This document shows positions 11,964-23,418 of a stretch of 64,000 nt of DNA, piece after piece (within the stretch, counting starts at the first letter, position 1; each line of letters starts with the position of its first letter). The position numbers and the translations under genes were made by a program. The DNA is taken from positions 31,356,790 through 31,420,789 of the forward strand of contig NC_065541.1 of assembly GCF_932294415.1 (NCBI RefSeq), read 5' to 3'. This DNA is from Quercus robur. Lineage: Eukaryota; Streptophyta; Magnoliopsida; Fagales; Fagaceae. Below the pieces are notes generated by a model. The model searched no databases, was not told the origin of the DNA, and was given only the letters and a program-made list of their open reading frames with translations.

Positions 11964-12316
11964 ATACAAGTAAAGTGCGTTTTGTCAAATGATGTGCCAA
12001 TTACATAAAAATATATCTTTAACATAGAACTCATTTTAGATGCCAAGAAAGAAGGAAAAAACCTAGAAAAAATGGTGATGTTGTTATGGACTATCTGGTT
12101 TCCCAGAAATCAGATAAGAATGAAGAATGCAGATTACCCAAATACAAGTAAAATGTGTTTTATCAAATGATGTGCCAATTACATAAAAATATGTCCTTAA
12201 CACAGAACTCATTTTAGATGCCAAGAAAGAAGGAAAAAACCTAAAAAAAATGGTGATGTTGTTATGGACTATCTGGTTTCGCAGAAATCAGATAAGAGTG
12301 AAGAATGCAGATTACC
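11961..12316. repeat. Two tandem copies of a 178-bp unit inside the LINE
   Basis: 11961-12138 and 12139-12316 are near-identical (for example CATAGAACTCATTTTAGATG against CACAGAACTCATTTTAGATG). The unit includes LINE sequence (LLWTIWFPRNQIRMKNADYP in translation), so the duplication happened within the LINE or at the edge of the insertion. Confidence 0.85.
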
Positions 12317-12894
12317 CAATTTCATTGCCTCGAATGCACAACAAACACTCCAAATTTCAGCACAGCAAACAGCATAGCCTCATCACTAATTTCCACTCAC
12401 GTTCCCATACAAAGTAGATGGTCTCCCCCTCCCTCAAACTCTTGGAAGGTAAACTTTGATGGAGATTCAAGGATATCAGCAAAGCAGGACTGGGTGTGGT
12501 GATACGGGACAGCCAAGGTTAGGCCATTGCTTCTCTGTAGGAACAGATTCCTCTCCTCTTTTCTTCAGACGTGGTTGAAGCCTTAGCAGCAACAAAGGCT
12601 ATTTCTTTTGCTCTGGAAATAGAATGTTCCTCCTTTATACTTGAAGGTGATTCAAAACTTGTGATAAAGACCCTTAGCAGTGAAGAGATTTCCCTTTCGG
12701 CTTTTGGTCATATTCTTGAGTCAGTCAAAGTCATGACAGAAGCCAACTGTATTTCTTTTTCTCATGTACGTCAACTTGGTAATTCTGTTGCTCATAATCT
12801 AGCTAAACATGCTAGACATGTTAGTGGTTACACGATGTGGATGGAGGATGTTCCTTTGCATCTTTATTCTGTATTGTTAGCCTATACTGGTTGA
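12020..12894 (+). pseudogene. LINE RNase H-like domain (3' part of the split LINE)
   Basis: The WTIWFPRNQIR linker is followed at 12423 by WKVNFDGD and, in a shifted frame from ~12490, AGLGVVIRDSQG. 12571-12894 then encodes VVEALAATKAISFALEI, FILEGDSKLVIKTL, and ISFSHVRQLGNSVAHNLAKHA, the standard order of the LINE RVT_3 RNase H domain including DNxVAH-like NSVAHNLA. Frameshifts and stops (e.g. near 12530-12545) make it non-functional. Confidence 0.85.
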
Positions 12895-12899
12895 TTTTC

Positions 12900-13370
12900 T
12901 AAAAAAAATTCCCAAGTTTCATTCTATAATAATAATAATAATAAATTAATAATTATTTCGTTTATTCGAGAACATACAATAAATTTATAACTATACAAAA
13001 ACCCCATATCTTAATGATATAAAACATACTATTTCACAAGTTTCTATGAACTATATAATTTTATGAAAGATCAACTCATTTTTTAATACCTATACACATT
13101 TTTGTCATGATATTCTTGCTTCTTTCTCAGAAAAAAAAAAGAAAAAAAATTATCATTTAACAAAACTCAATGAACTGTAAATATAGCACTTATGTAATTT
13201 GTATTATTTATATGATTAAGAGGTAAGTGTGTCCTTTTCAACAAAAAAGAAAAAAAAAAAAAAAACAGAGGTAAGTGTGTGTTTGATATAATTTATTTTA
13301 GTGAGATAGAAATAAGTTGAGTTTAAGGTATATATACTTATAAATATATAAAATATTTTTTTTCTTTAAA

Positions 13371-13401
<31 letters not shown>

Positions 13402-13690
13402 TCCAAAAAAATAAACTGAATTAATTAAATCATAATAGATGCCATCATGATCTTATTTTTATTGACTTATATTTTAAAAGAAATAAATTAAAAAAAAAAA
13501 AAACATAATTATACTTTAAAAAGGAGCGTAAAATGCTAAAGTGCACAATAATTTCTATAAAAAAATGATGACAATAATTGAATTAAGATTTTAAGCTAAA
13601 ACAAATAAGTCCTTAAAAGATCAACACGTACAAGTGGCAGATTAGTATTTTCTAATTAATTACAGGTCTTTTGCTAATTGACTTATTTTA
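12900..13690. other. AT-rich spacer upstream of the GRAS gene
   Basis: Contains (TAA)n at ~12931, poly-A tracts at ~13250 and ~13490 and (TA)n at ~13380-13402. No gene seen. Confidence 0.5.
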
Positions 13691-15439
13691 ATAGAGAGTC
13701 CATAGACAGATGGTTTTGGCCTGAGGAGACCATTCTCTCTATCTGACTCAGAGACTTTGGTCTGTGGTGGAAGGTGGAATTCCAACCTTGAAATTTCCTC
13801 TGAAGCAAGGTGGGTTTTTGTCAGCAAACTCATATTGATATGATTTTGAAACTGAGACTGAAACTGAAACTATTCAACCCTTATTATTAATAATTCACTT
13901 GCTCTTATTTCTTTTCCTTCAGTTCTTCTCTGCTTTGTCTCTGATTTTACTACTACTGGGTATGTAAAAATCACTTCTTTGAGGCAAAATATTGAGGCCC
14001 AACTCTTTTTCTCAAACATGTTTCAGTATTTCTCAAAATGGTTTGGTGTTGGATCTTTAAAAGCTATCATGCATTTTTTTTTTCTCTTTTGGTGTTTGCT
14101 CTGTTTTTATTATTATCTATATTTGTTTCATGATTTCAAAGATTGAAGCTTGAACCTTTTTTTTCCTCTCTAAATGGCTCTTACTTGGAATGCCAGTGTG
14201 GTAGTGTGTGTGTGAGAGAGATTTGATGACCAATTATGGTAATGAGATAATTGGAACTGAACTTATTTTTTGATTGTATGGTTTTCCTTTTGTGAAGTAG
14301 GATTCGCATGTTTATGAGGGATGTCATTGGCTTGAGGCATACAAGTTTTTCATTTGTCTTTTTCTTTTTTGTTTCATTGATTTTAAACCAATTCCAATGT
14401 TGTGGTGCTGTGGCTAGGGATGAATACCTTGTTTTATGTCAGAGGAGGATTGCTGATGACTTTGTGGGTGAAATGTGGTTCATGGTTTATTTCCTCTTGT
14501 GGGTGTTAATCTATATGTTGAATTGTATACTGAACTTCAGATCCTTTTTTACATCGTATGATCTTTCAAATTGCCATTTCTTTCTTAAGGATTGTACGCA
14601 TTTAGTTGGACAGTTCCTTATAATTTATTTGCTTGCTAAGATCGTGATCAAATTGGATGAATTTTATGAGCTGAAGGAAGATTTGGTAACTTTTAATGCA
14701 GAGAGGGAATGGAGGATGCATTCTGTGGTAATAGCGCCGAGGGGGGGGGGGGGGGGGGTGTTGGGGGGTGGGGTTTAAAGAGAATATAAGACTGTCTAAC
14801 CTTAATTGTTTTTCATTGTGAGTTAGTTCTAGAGAATGACATCTTATCTAGTTCTTCAACTTTGTATCTACTTATCTTGGAATTGAATAAATCTGTGAAG
14901 TGGTTACTCCTTGATTTTTGGTATCAGGGTTAAGATAACCTTGAAGGGAGAAAGGAAGGTAAATCACTGACTAATTGGTGTGACACTATATGAATGTGAA
15001 CGATTGTGATATTTGTGTTATAAAATTAAAGAGCACGAAATATTGACTTGCATTTGGAATTCTATGTTTTACAAAATTTGACCACTTAATTATTCGAGTC
15101 TATCTAACTGAGATTAATAAAATGCAGAGATTACAGTTTCTGTAGTTTGTCTACAATTGATATGATTGAAGAAATTTAAGGAAGAAGGAGAAATATTTTA
15201 GGGGAATAATTGTTATTTATATGCCCTAGAAGTACTGGATATTTGTGGATTATTGAGATGAACAATATAACAGCCACTTCCTCTCTGAAGTAAATTAGGA
15301 TATACTCACTTACAAATGCTGCCACAGGATTCCATCCATGTGTGTGTGTGTGTGTTTTTGGTCATTCTCTGAAAGTTACCATATGATCTTGTTACTTATT
15401 TATGCAAATTACTCAAATCTGTATGTATCTTGTCAACAG
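13691..15439 (+). promoter_or_regulatory. Probable promoter, 5'UTR exon and 5'UTR intron of the GRAS gene
   Basis: Upstream of the GRAS start codon the sequence changes from AT-rich spacer to mixed composition at ~13690. Candidate donors are GAAGCAAG|GTGGGT near 13810 and TACTACTGG|GTATGT near 13961. A good acceptor, CTTGTCAACAG, ends at 15439 after a T-rich, long intron-like stretch that includes a poly-G run (14740-14758) and a (TG)n tract near 15340. PAT1-group genes commonly have a 5'UTR intron, so this is a reasonable model; the exact first exon is inferred. Confidence 0.45.
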
Positions 15440-15477
15440 AGAAGAACTCATTCAAAAATTTAGACAAGTGCTGCATT

Positions 15478-15527
15478 ATGAAAGAAAATTCAAGGCTTTC
15501 TATGTTGCTGCCATGAGCACCAAATAA
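15478..15527 (+). promoter_or_regulatory. Two short upstream ORFs in the GRAS 5'UTR
   Basis: An ATG at 15478 opens a 12-codon ORF (MKENSRLSMLLP) ending with TGA at 15514-15516. A second ATG at 15513 overlaps it and gives MSTK before TAA at 15525-15527. Both lie between the predicted splice acceptor (15439) and the main ATG (15657), so they would be in the mature leader and could lower translation. Whether they are used is not visible. Confidence 0.5.
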
Positions 15528-15656
15528 CAGTGAAGAAGAGGCCAACTTATGGCCAGTTGATTTCAGTTGAGTTCCAAAACAGCCCTACCCTGAAAAGACT
15601 CCCTGTACAGACTCTGTTGAGGGACCTGGCAGACTCTGTGAGCAAGTTATTCTTCA

Positions 15657-17327
15657 ATGCAAGCATCACAACGGCTCAGAATTTCAGGCATGTCCAACGG
15701 ATTGTACTATCAACCAATTCGAGAAGTTGAGGCCAACTGCTTGCCTCAATTTCAAACATTTGACTGTCAGCCATACTACAATGATAGCAGCCAAGCATCC
15801 AACAACTACCTGGCTCAGAATTTCTATGAGCGGTATTGCACTTTGGAGTCATCCTCGGCAAATGGTAGCTATGCTGTTCATAATTCCCCATCAACTGTCA
15901 GTTTCTCGCCCAATGGTAGCCCGATGTCTCAGCAAGATTCTCATTCATACACTGCCGACCCACACTATTCCCCTGATAATACCTATGGCTCTCCAATAAG
16001 TGGGTCCTGCATAACTGATGAAGTACATGATTTCAAGCACAAACTGAAAGAACTGGAAAATGTAATGCTGGGTCCTGATTGCAATGTAATGCTGGGTCCT
16101 GATTGCAATTTTCTTGATAGCTATGATAATTCCTTCCAGAATGGTATAAACAATACTTCACTGGAAATGGACAGCTGTAGACAAGTAATGGAAGCAATTT
16201 CTAATAGGAACTTAAAGCAGATCCTTATCTTCTGTGCAAAAGCAGTATCAGATAATGATCTGTTAATGGCACATTGGTTGATGGATGAATTACGTCAAAT
16301 GGTGTCAGTTGCTGGTGAACCAATTCAAAGGTTGGGAGCATACATGTTGGAAGGGCTTGTTGCGCGGTTGGCCTCTTCAGGGAGTACGATTTGCAAGGCA
16401 TTGAAATGTAAAGAACCAGAAAGCAAGGATCTCCTCTCTTATATGCACATTCTTTATGAGGTTTGCCCTTACTTCAAATTTGGGTATATGTCTGCCAATG
16501 GAGCTATTGCAGAAGCCATGAAGGATGAAAAGAGAGTTCACATAATTGATTTCCAAATTGCTCAGGGGAGTCAATGGCTTACTTTAATCCAGGCTTTTGC
16601 ATCTAGGCCTGGTGGGCCACCCCACATCCGCATAACAGGTATTGATGATTCCATGTCAGCTTATGCTCGTGGAGGAGGTCTAAATATTGTGGGAAAGAGG
16701 CTATCTAAGCTTGCGGAGTCTTTTAAGGTGCCATTTGAGTTCCATGCTGTGGCTGTGTCTGGTTGTGAGGTTCAGCTAGAAAATCTTGGAGTTCGACCAG
16801 GGGAAGCTCTGGCTGTGAACTTCGCTTTTATGCTCCATCACATGCCAGATGAAAGTGTCAGCACCCAGAATCATCGGGACAGGCTGCTGAGGCTGGTCAA
16901 GAGCCTGTCTCCAAAGGTGGTTACCCTTGTTGAGCAAGAATCTAACACGAATACTGCTGCATTCTATCCGCGGTTCCTTGAAACGCTGAGCTACTACACT
17001 GCTATGTTTGAGTCGATTGATGTGACCCTTCCAAGGGAGCACAAGGAGCGAATCAATGTTGAGCAGCACTGCTTGGCAAGGGAGGTGGTTAACATATTAG
17101 CATGTGAGGGGCCTGAGAGGGTGGAACGCCATGAGCTTCTTGGTAAGTGGAGGTCACGGTTCAAAATGGCGGGATTTACTCCTTACCCTTTAAGCTCCTT
17201 GGTGAATGCTACCATTAAAACACTGCTGGAGAACTACTGTAACAAATATAGGCTTCAAGAACGAGACGGAGCTCTGTATCTTGGCTGGATGGACAGAGAC
17301 TTGGTTGCTTCTTGTGCGTGGAAGTGA
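15657..17327 (+). CDS. GRAS family transcription factor, PAT1 group (scarecrow-like)
   Basis: 556-residue uninterrupted ORF starting at ATG 15657. A variable N-terminus rich in S, Q, N and Y (1-180) precedes a full GRAS domain: LHRI region from LKQILIFCAKAVSD (~186), the VHIID motif at 294-298 (VHIIDFQIAQGSQW), the GGGLNIVGKRLSKLAESF stretch, the PFYRE region with FYPRFLETL, RVER at 'ERVERHELLGKWRSRF', and the C-terminal SAW motif ending ASCAWK. The RPGGPPHIRITGIDDS block is typical of the PAT1/SCL5/SCL21/SCL13 branch. Known PAT1-group proteins act in phytochrome signalling and stress responses as transcriptional co-regulators in nucleus and cytoplasm; the role here is inferred from family. 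Coding region intronless, as usual for GRAS. An 8-residue tandem duplication (NVMLGPDC twice, 16059-16106) lies in the linker. The next gene, WRKY, converges on it. Confidence 0.95.
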   Translation: MQASQRLRISGMSNGLYYQPIREVEANCLPQFQTFDCQPYYNDSSQASNNYLAQNFYERYCTLESSSANGSYAVHNSPSTVSFSPNGSPMSQQDSHSYTADPHYSPDNTYGSPISGSCITDEVHDFKHKLKELENVMLGPDCNVMLGPDCNFLDSYDNSFQNGINNTSLEMDSCRQVMEAISNRNLKQILIFCAKAVSDNDLLMAHWLMDELRQMVSVAGEPIQRLGAYMLEGLVARLASSGSTICKALKCKEPESKDLLSYMHILYEVCPYFKFGYMSANGAIAEAMKDEKRVHIIDFQIAQGSQWLTLIQAFASRPGGPPHIRITGIDDSMSAYARGGGLNIVGKRLSKLAESFKVPFEFHAVAVSGCEVQLENLGVRPGEALAVNFAFMLHHMPDESVSTQNHRDRLLRLVKSLSPKVVTLVEQESNTNTAAFYPRFLETLSYYTAMFESIDVTLPREHKERINVEQHCLAREVVNILACEGPERVERHELLGKWRSRFKMAGFTPYPLSSLVNATIKTLLENYCNKYRLQERDGALYLGWMDRDLVASCAWK

Positions 17328-18264
17328 ACCTACAGAGCACAATTGAGACATTTTTTAGGAATCAGCATCGAAAGCTGCGGTAGAACTAGTGCTTTTGTTG
17401 TGTTTTTACCTTATCGACAGCTCTAAAGAAGGTGCTGTCAACGTGTGTACTCTTTTATAAATCCAAAATGGCCATTTTCATTTAGACCAATTTAATGCCC
17501 TGAATGTTATTGTTTGCTGGCTCAGAGAGAATGGCATTCTGGTGCAATTGCAGAATTTAATCATCGATGTGCTTTGACATAAATTTATGTCTTTTTCAAG
17601 AAAATAAAATATTGATTTTGGAAGAAGCCACATGATTAAGATTTAAGGTACTTGAGCATGAGCAAGAGGCGGGCTTCAATAAGTCAGCCCCTCAACGTGC
17701 TTGAAACGGCTTTACTTGTGCTGATTAAATTGAGCCATGACTGAATGTTTCCCTCAAACTAGCATGGGGAAATACGCGTTAGTCAAAGTCACCGCATCAT
17801 AAGCAAACCAATCCTGAGCATGTTTTTGGTAGACCGTACGTAGTTGTGGAAACAATCAAATCACTGGCCGCACTTAGTTATGGAATAATTCACAGGCATT
17901 GCTTATGGCTTGTGCTTATAATCCTTCAAAGGCATTATGTATAGTTTTTGTCAGATCAGTGATATATTGGAACTATCTTCCCTGTCAAGATACATAGCAA
18001 CACACAATAAAAGCAGGAGAAGAAAAAACAGAAAAATAAAAAATATGCATCAATGTTATTAACAAGAAAATACTAAAACATCTATCATATATATTATAAA
18101 TTCAGAAAAATTCTGTGTTGTACTGTTGTTATTTGACACATATTTTAAAACACCTGTTGGTGCTCTTCTAGCATTCCTATAAGCTACATGTCCATCCCAA
18201 TCCATGTGAATAAACATCGTCCATACAGGCTTTGACTTGCCGCAACCAGAAACAGCATCATGAA
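17328..18264. other. 3'UTR of GRAS gene and convergent spacer
   Basis: The GRAS 3'UTR probably reaches ~17620, where AATAAA occurs (17603). The remaining ~640 bp to the WRKY stop codon hold no recognisable gene; the 3'UTR of the minus-strand WRKY gene must lie in its right-hand part. Confidence 0.5.
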
Positions 18265-20515
18265 TCAGCTTTGGACAGGTTCTGGATTTGGCGTTTGTCG
18301 CTCGTTTATATTTGTCTCAATCCCTGGCTTGCCATTCATTTCTGATTTAGTTCTACTACGCTTGTCCTTCAGTTCCTCATCTTCAGTGCAAACAGCATCT
18401 ACTTCCTCTGATTTAGTGCCTGCCTCACCGTTATGGGCTGTTGTGTGAACATGTGATCCAGCTGTATTATGGGTAACAATCCTTGCAGCAGGCATGTCGT
18501 GGTCATGTTGTCCCTCATATGTAGTTATAACCACTTTTGGATCATGAGATGCCCTCTCTACGTGTTTTTTAACCGGGCATCCAGAATTTGAGCATCTGTA
18601 GTAACTCCTGCATAAACCGATTGCAAAACTAGAGTCAGTATAAAACTTGATTGCAAAGTATTATCACTAATTTACCTATATTTTCACATTTGATTTATCA
18701 CTAATCTACCCTTATATTCAAATGAAAGGGAAACTTTCTATGACTAATAGCATTGGAACTAACGGTGCTAATTTTGAAGCCATCCAGGAATGACATAATC
18801 TTTGGGAACAAAAAAGTTAAACAAAAAAAGCACTTTCCAGTAAGTCAAAGAGGATTACAAACCCAAAATACCAAAGAAGCTCTAATAGCAAACAACTATA
18901 AAGAAGCCATTAGGTTCACAGCCCTCTCTGAAAGACACGCCAAAGAAGACAACCAATCAAAACCACAAGCAAGATATTAAATTGGAGAGAGCTTGCAGAT
19001 ACTATAGTGGCCTGAATTTGTGGCTGCCCCATTCTAAAAGAGACTAGCATTCTAAAATGTCCATAATCTTATCCTTCTAATCTTTCAACCAAGGCATGAT
19101 AAATTACTCCTTAAGAAATGAAAATTACAATAGAGGAAATTAATGGGGTGTTATATCAATCCAACAAAAAAGGATCACCAACTATATCTCTGCTCCTGCC
19201 TAGATATTTGCACGATATACATTAGTTGTGACGATATCAAGTAGCTGTAACAATCACAGTGACAAGAGTTTTAAATTTCCGATAATCCAAAACCCATGAG
19301 CAGAAAGGCAAACCACACTGACAAGATCTTCAATTTCCAGTAATCCAAAATCTACGAGCAGGAATTATATAAAGAGTCTGAAACTGTATATAAACATTGA
19401 AATTGTTAAATACCTCGGGTTTGGATTGCCTTTCACCATTTTCTGCCCATATTTGCGCCAGCGGTAGCCATCATTTACAATATCAACCTCACTCAAAGTC
19501 TGAACAACAGAACGTGGTTCACCACTAGGCTTCTCCGCTGAAACGGCAACATTACACTCTTCCTTTTTCCTGTTTAATAATTTCAATTTTTGGCAGTTCA
19601 AAAGAGTTAGTTCAAATATCTACTAGTAGACAAGAAATTTGAAGTACCTAGTTCATTAACATACCGTCTTTTTGAGTCTAGATCATCATCAACAACCTCA
19701 TTCCTTATCCTACTTGTTTGTGAAAGTGCCCCTTTCATGTCATCACTTACTGCAACTATTGAACACCGAGATGGAGAGGCATCTACTGGCTTCATTTGAT
19801 GAGGTGTTTGGCCATACTCAACCAATGATTTGTCTTCAAAATACGAGGTCACAAAATAAATCAAGCACTTTTTCATTAATGGAACAAAACTAGATATTGA
19901 AGATATGTCTTTCTCACCTGTCGCACCAATTGAAGAAGGCTCATTTGGTTTTTCATCTACAACGGACAAGGCTAAACCAACAGATCCAGGGACAATAAGT
20001 TCAGGTTTGGGATGAACATGCTGACCAAAGTAGGTAGCATCAATAATCTGCCCCCCATGTGTCCGTTCCAGTTGCTTTTTCACCAGACACCTTGAATGTG
20101 TACATTTGTAATAACTCCGTATAAATTCATTTCCTTTAACAAGTTTCTGTCCATATTTCCGCCAATTATATCCATCTTCTGTCACCACTTTCTCACGAAT
20201 TACAGATGGTGTGCTTCCTTCCTGACCCGATTGTGATGTAAGGTTACTAGGATCACGGGCCTGTGATCCTTTCTCAGAAATTATAGAGGAAGGACTTTGC
20301 TCTTGATCTGATTGACTTGTCTGAACTGCAGCATGAGGTGCCTGTGAAGCTTTCTCAGGTATTGACGAGGGAGTGCCTGCTTCTTGATCTGATTGTTTTG
20401 CTTGAAGTCCATCATCAGGTATCTGATCCAATGCAATTCCACCATCAGAGCTCTGTCTATGCTGCATTTTATCTGAAGCACCTTCATCTGGTGCACATTC
20501 CCCCGAAGAAATCAT
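18265..20515 (-). CDS. WRKY1: Group I WRKY transcription factor (WRKY1/ZAP1-like)
   Basis: Model: join of 20515-19918, 19833-19665, 19569-19414 and 18607-18265 on the minus strand; all junctions are GT-AG, phases agree and the product is 421 residues. Two WRKY domains are present: the N-terminal WRKYGQK at residue 118 followed by KCTHSRC and an HVH zinc ligand pair, and the C-terminal WRKYGQK at ~293 followed by RCSNSGC and HDH. The C-terminal domain is split by an intron after PNP(R), the conserved R-type WRKY intron. The protein ends NPEPVQS. Group I factors bind W-boxes (TTGAC core) in the nucleus; the C-terminal domain does most DNA contact. The start is ATG 20515, two codons after a good acceptor (CAG at 20522-20524), so a 5'UTR intron is likely. 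Residues 41-109 carry a 27-residue repeat. Symbol is by resemblance. Confidence 0.9.
19834..19917 (-). other. 84-bp in-frame WRKY intron (retainable)
   Basis: Reads GTGAGAAAG at its 5' end and TATTTTGAAG at its 3' end. It is 84 bp, a multiple of three, and has no stop in the reading frame of the flanking exons. If left in, it adds 28 residues between the two WRKY domains. Removal restores a linker ([13 protein letters not shown]) that looks like other group I members, so splicing is the expected state. Confidence 0.7.
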
Positions 20516-22840
20516 GTGAATCTGATAATTGGTAGTGGAAACAGAAGAGTTCAATTTAACTCAGGATGTCCTTACTGTGATTGAAATCCCACATGCTACC
20601 AGTTGTTCAGACCTGAAAAGATTCCATAAAAAAGAAACTTACATAAACAAGAACATATTAATAACTTGCAATGAGGCCCAATTGGAAATTATACTAACCA
20701 CACAAATAATGGAAGATGGCTTGTACTCATAACTCATGTCATCCTTTTAGAATTTCATTCTTAAGACAGTAAAATCTTCCAATTATACCATTCCGATTCA
20801 TATGATTTATCTTTGTAAAGGACTAAGTAATTTGAGAATAAACCACACAAGATTTTAAATACCATACGAGTAACTATGATCAATAATAAGTTTCATATAG
20901 TAGGAATGCAATAACATTGAACAAATCATATTCTTCAAATTTACCATGTCAAACAGCAAACAACCAACAAAAAAGCCTTAGTCCCAGAACTTTCAACTTC
21001 AAGTTACTTATGGATCCTCAACAGACTAATTGAATTCAGCCACATCACATGTATTCTTCTCCACTAATTCATCCTATCAATAATCGTATTATTTTATTTG
21101 TCACCTCCGTAATTAACATGTCTTTTTAAACTTTTTCTACCTAGATTAGATTGTTTTAAGTCTTCCACTACCAAGGATCCATCATCATCCATTTATAATA
21201 AAATAACTAAAATTTATAGAGACCATTGTCCAAACGCAACCCTCCTCCTTTACTGTTTGCAACGTTTACGCACTGACAAAGGCAAAGGCAAAGGCAAAGT
21301 AACGAAAATTGTACAATTATTCACCAGTCTCTTGCCCACACATACATAAAACAACTACTAAAAACCATAATTCCCACATATGTTAACCAATTTAGTAACA
21401 ATTACTTGAACAACAAGGATTCAGAATCTTCTATATATGGATTGGGTCCAAGTTATACCTTGTGTAACTTTAAGTAATATTATACCACTCAATATTTTTT
21501 AATTGGATACGAATGTTGACAAATCCACCGTTAGATTACATTATCTTCGTATATTCTTCATGCTTGCAAAATTTTGAGGTGATAAAAAATTAATAGTCAT
21601 GTCATTAATCAATTGTTAAAATTCAAATTTTTGTAGTTTCAAATAATACATAAAAAATAAGTTTATAAATAAAATGGTAGATAACATTCGATTGATATGA
21701 AAATTGGCATGCATGTTAAGAACATATAGAACATGTAATTCAACGGTTGGATTTTCAAAATATTAATTTAATAACAAATTATTGGTTAGTGTAATATTGC
21801 TTAGAATTACACAAGGTGTAACTTGTATCCAAGCCTATCAATAGATATATATATATATATATCAAATAATAACTAACAATTACCTAGAACTGAAAATAAA
21901 CTAACCCTGCGTTTAGCAACTGAGAAAACAAAGGGTAAAAAAAAAAAAAAAATGGTAATTCACCGCTGCTTAGACAAAAGTCCTAATAGCCTCGGTCAAT
22001 TCTATCATTTTTCTCAGCAGCCAAACAAGAGTTGGTACAATTAATAAACGCAGAACGAACGAACGAACAAACAAACCTACCCCCCGTTTGGCTGCTGAGA
22101 ATTTTCTCTGCAGCCAAACAAAGTTCATACAACAAACAAGATAACCCAGAGTTTGGCTGGTGAGAAACCGAAACGAAAGTTAAAATTTAAAGACAAAGAA
22201 AGATAATTGAAACGGTGTTTAGATAAATTTTAGTCCAACTAGTGAACTCTAAAAGTCAAATCAGGTGCTTGAAGTCGAAATTCAATTATCTTTCTGAGCC
22301 TGAGCAGCCAAACAAATTAAAGAGCTCCCTCCAATTCCGATTACAAGAGGGGTGAGTGTATTAATTTTAGAAATGAAGAATTAAAGACGTAGTAGTAATT
22401 ACTAAAAATCAACTAACTTTGCAATCAAACTTTATTTTCTATACTACTATTACGGTACCTTCGTCTCCTCGTCCTCGGAGTTCTAAACCAACTGCTGCAA
22501 TTCCTGATCAGCTGCTCCAATTCCACGTGCAACCGTTTCTTCTCTTTGACTATTGTTTTTTTGTTTTTCGTTTTAATTTAATCACTGCCGTCGATCATCA
22601 AGTCTCTCGGGATTCCAACCGTCGATTGTGTGGGGTCCAGTTCCAGATTGAGATGGAGAGAGAAGAGGTTTCCAAGTCGAATCCCAAAAATATCGAGTTT
22701 GGATTGGGATTGGGATTGGGAGGAGGAGACGATGAGCGAGCGAGCGGAGTAGGAATTATTATTGTCTGTGCTCTCTTTTTACGTCTTTGCGCTTCGATGG
22801 AGATGTTAATAATTAAATACACTACTTAAAACATATTTTT
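20516..22840 (-). promoter_or_regulatory. Upstream region of the WRKY gene (5'UTR/intron/promoter)
   Basis: No coding gene is supported here. Right of the start codon is a probable long 5'UTR intron containing a MITE (21441-21837), a (GGCAAA)n run near 21275-21300 and (TA)n at ~21845. At about 22590-22800 the minus strand becomes pyrimidine- and C-rich with short repeats, looking like a leader exon. Short open frames on both strands there are of low-complexity composition. The transcription start is not determined. Confidence 0.35.
21441..21837. mobile_element. MITE with ~45-bp TIRs in the WRKY upstream region
   Basis: The left end (GGGTCCAAGTTATACCTTGT...) and the complement of the right end (GGCTTGGATACAAGTTACAC...) match imperfectly over about 45 bp, continuing into a shared TAATATTACACYA-like segment. 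No clear target duplication could be fixed, so the outer limits are approximate and the superfamily is open. Confidence 0.65.
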
Positions 22841-23065
22841 GGTCCTTCAATGTTTCTGAATTTTCATTTTTAACATTTAAAAAAAAAAAATGTTTAATCT
22901 TGTTTTTATATTGGCCTGTCGTTATTTCCATTAATTTAAGTGTCTTCATATTTGACTATTTCCTAAAATACTAATTTTAAAATATTGTAATTTTATTATT
23001 GTAAGCAACAAATCAATTATGGACCATCATAATACTAATGGAAATGGGCAATGGTAATTCTAATA
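22841..23065. other. AT-rich spacer
   Basis: Nothing recognised. Confidence 0.4.
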
Positions 23066-23418
23066 TATTCTCCGGTCCCAATTTATTTGTCCTGTTTGAA
23101 AAGTCAAACTTTTTAAGGGAACATCATTTATTATCTTATCTATCTTATAAAAATGTATAAATTTACAAAATTATCCTTAAATAAATTTATCAGCTTTTTT
23201 TTTAAAGAGTTATTATTAATGAGATAACTAAAAAGGTGTCCCAATTAGATTAATTTAAAAAAAATATTTGTTAGTTTTCTTTTCAAATAGTCTTGAAAAT
23301 AAAGTAGAGATATAATGAGAACATTAGTAAATTAATGATTTTTATTTTAAGGATCAGGATAATATTTTGAGACATCCCAAAATGGAATAGAGGACAAATA
23401 AACTGGGACGGAGAGAAT
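23066..23418. mobile_element. Stowaway/Tc1-like MITE
   Basis: Left terminus TTCTCCGGTCCCAATTTATT and right terminus complementary to TTCTCTCCGTCCCAGTTTAT, matching the CTCCCTCCGTCCC theme of plant Stowaway MITEs. TA-rich DNA on both sides agrees with a TA target. A ~110-bp piece of the same family (AACATTAGTAAA...GGACAATATTTTGRRACATCCC) recurs at ~42165-42240. Confidence 0.7.

Noticed and set aside
14308-14778. 156-codon ORF upstream of the GRAS gene
   Set aside because: Composed of T-rich intron-like DNA giving a hydrophobic F/L/V-rich product, runs into a poly-G tract, and no family motif; lies in the probable 5'UTR intron.
15530-15730. 66-codon frame overlapping the GRAS start
   Set aside because: It starts with GTG, not ATG, so it is not a credible eukaryotic upstream ORF.
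18753-18980. 75-codon ORF inside the large WRKY intron
   Set aside because: No family match, opposite strand to the gene, in intron DNA; left out.
22419-22829. ORFs on both strands near 22.6 kb
   Set aside because: Low-complexity (GLGLGLGG, PNPNPNPNS) mirror products of a short GGGATT repeat; more likely a leader exon of the WRKY gene than coding.
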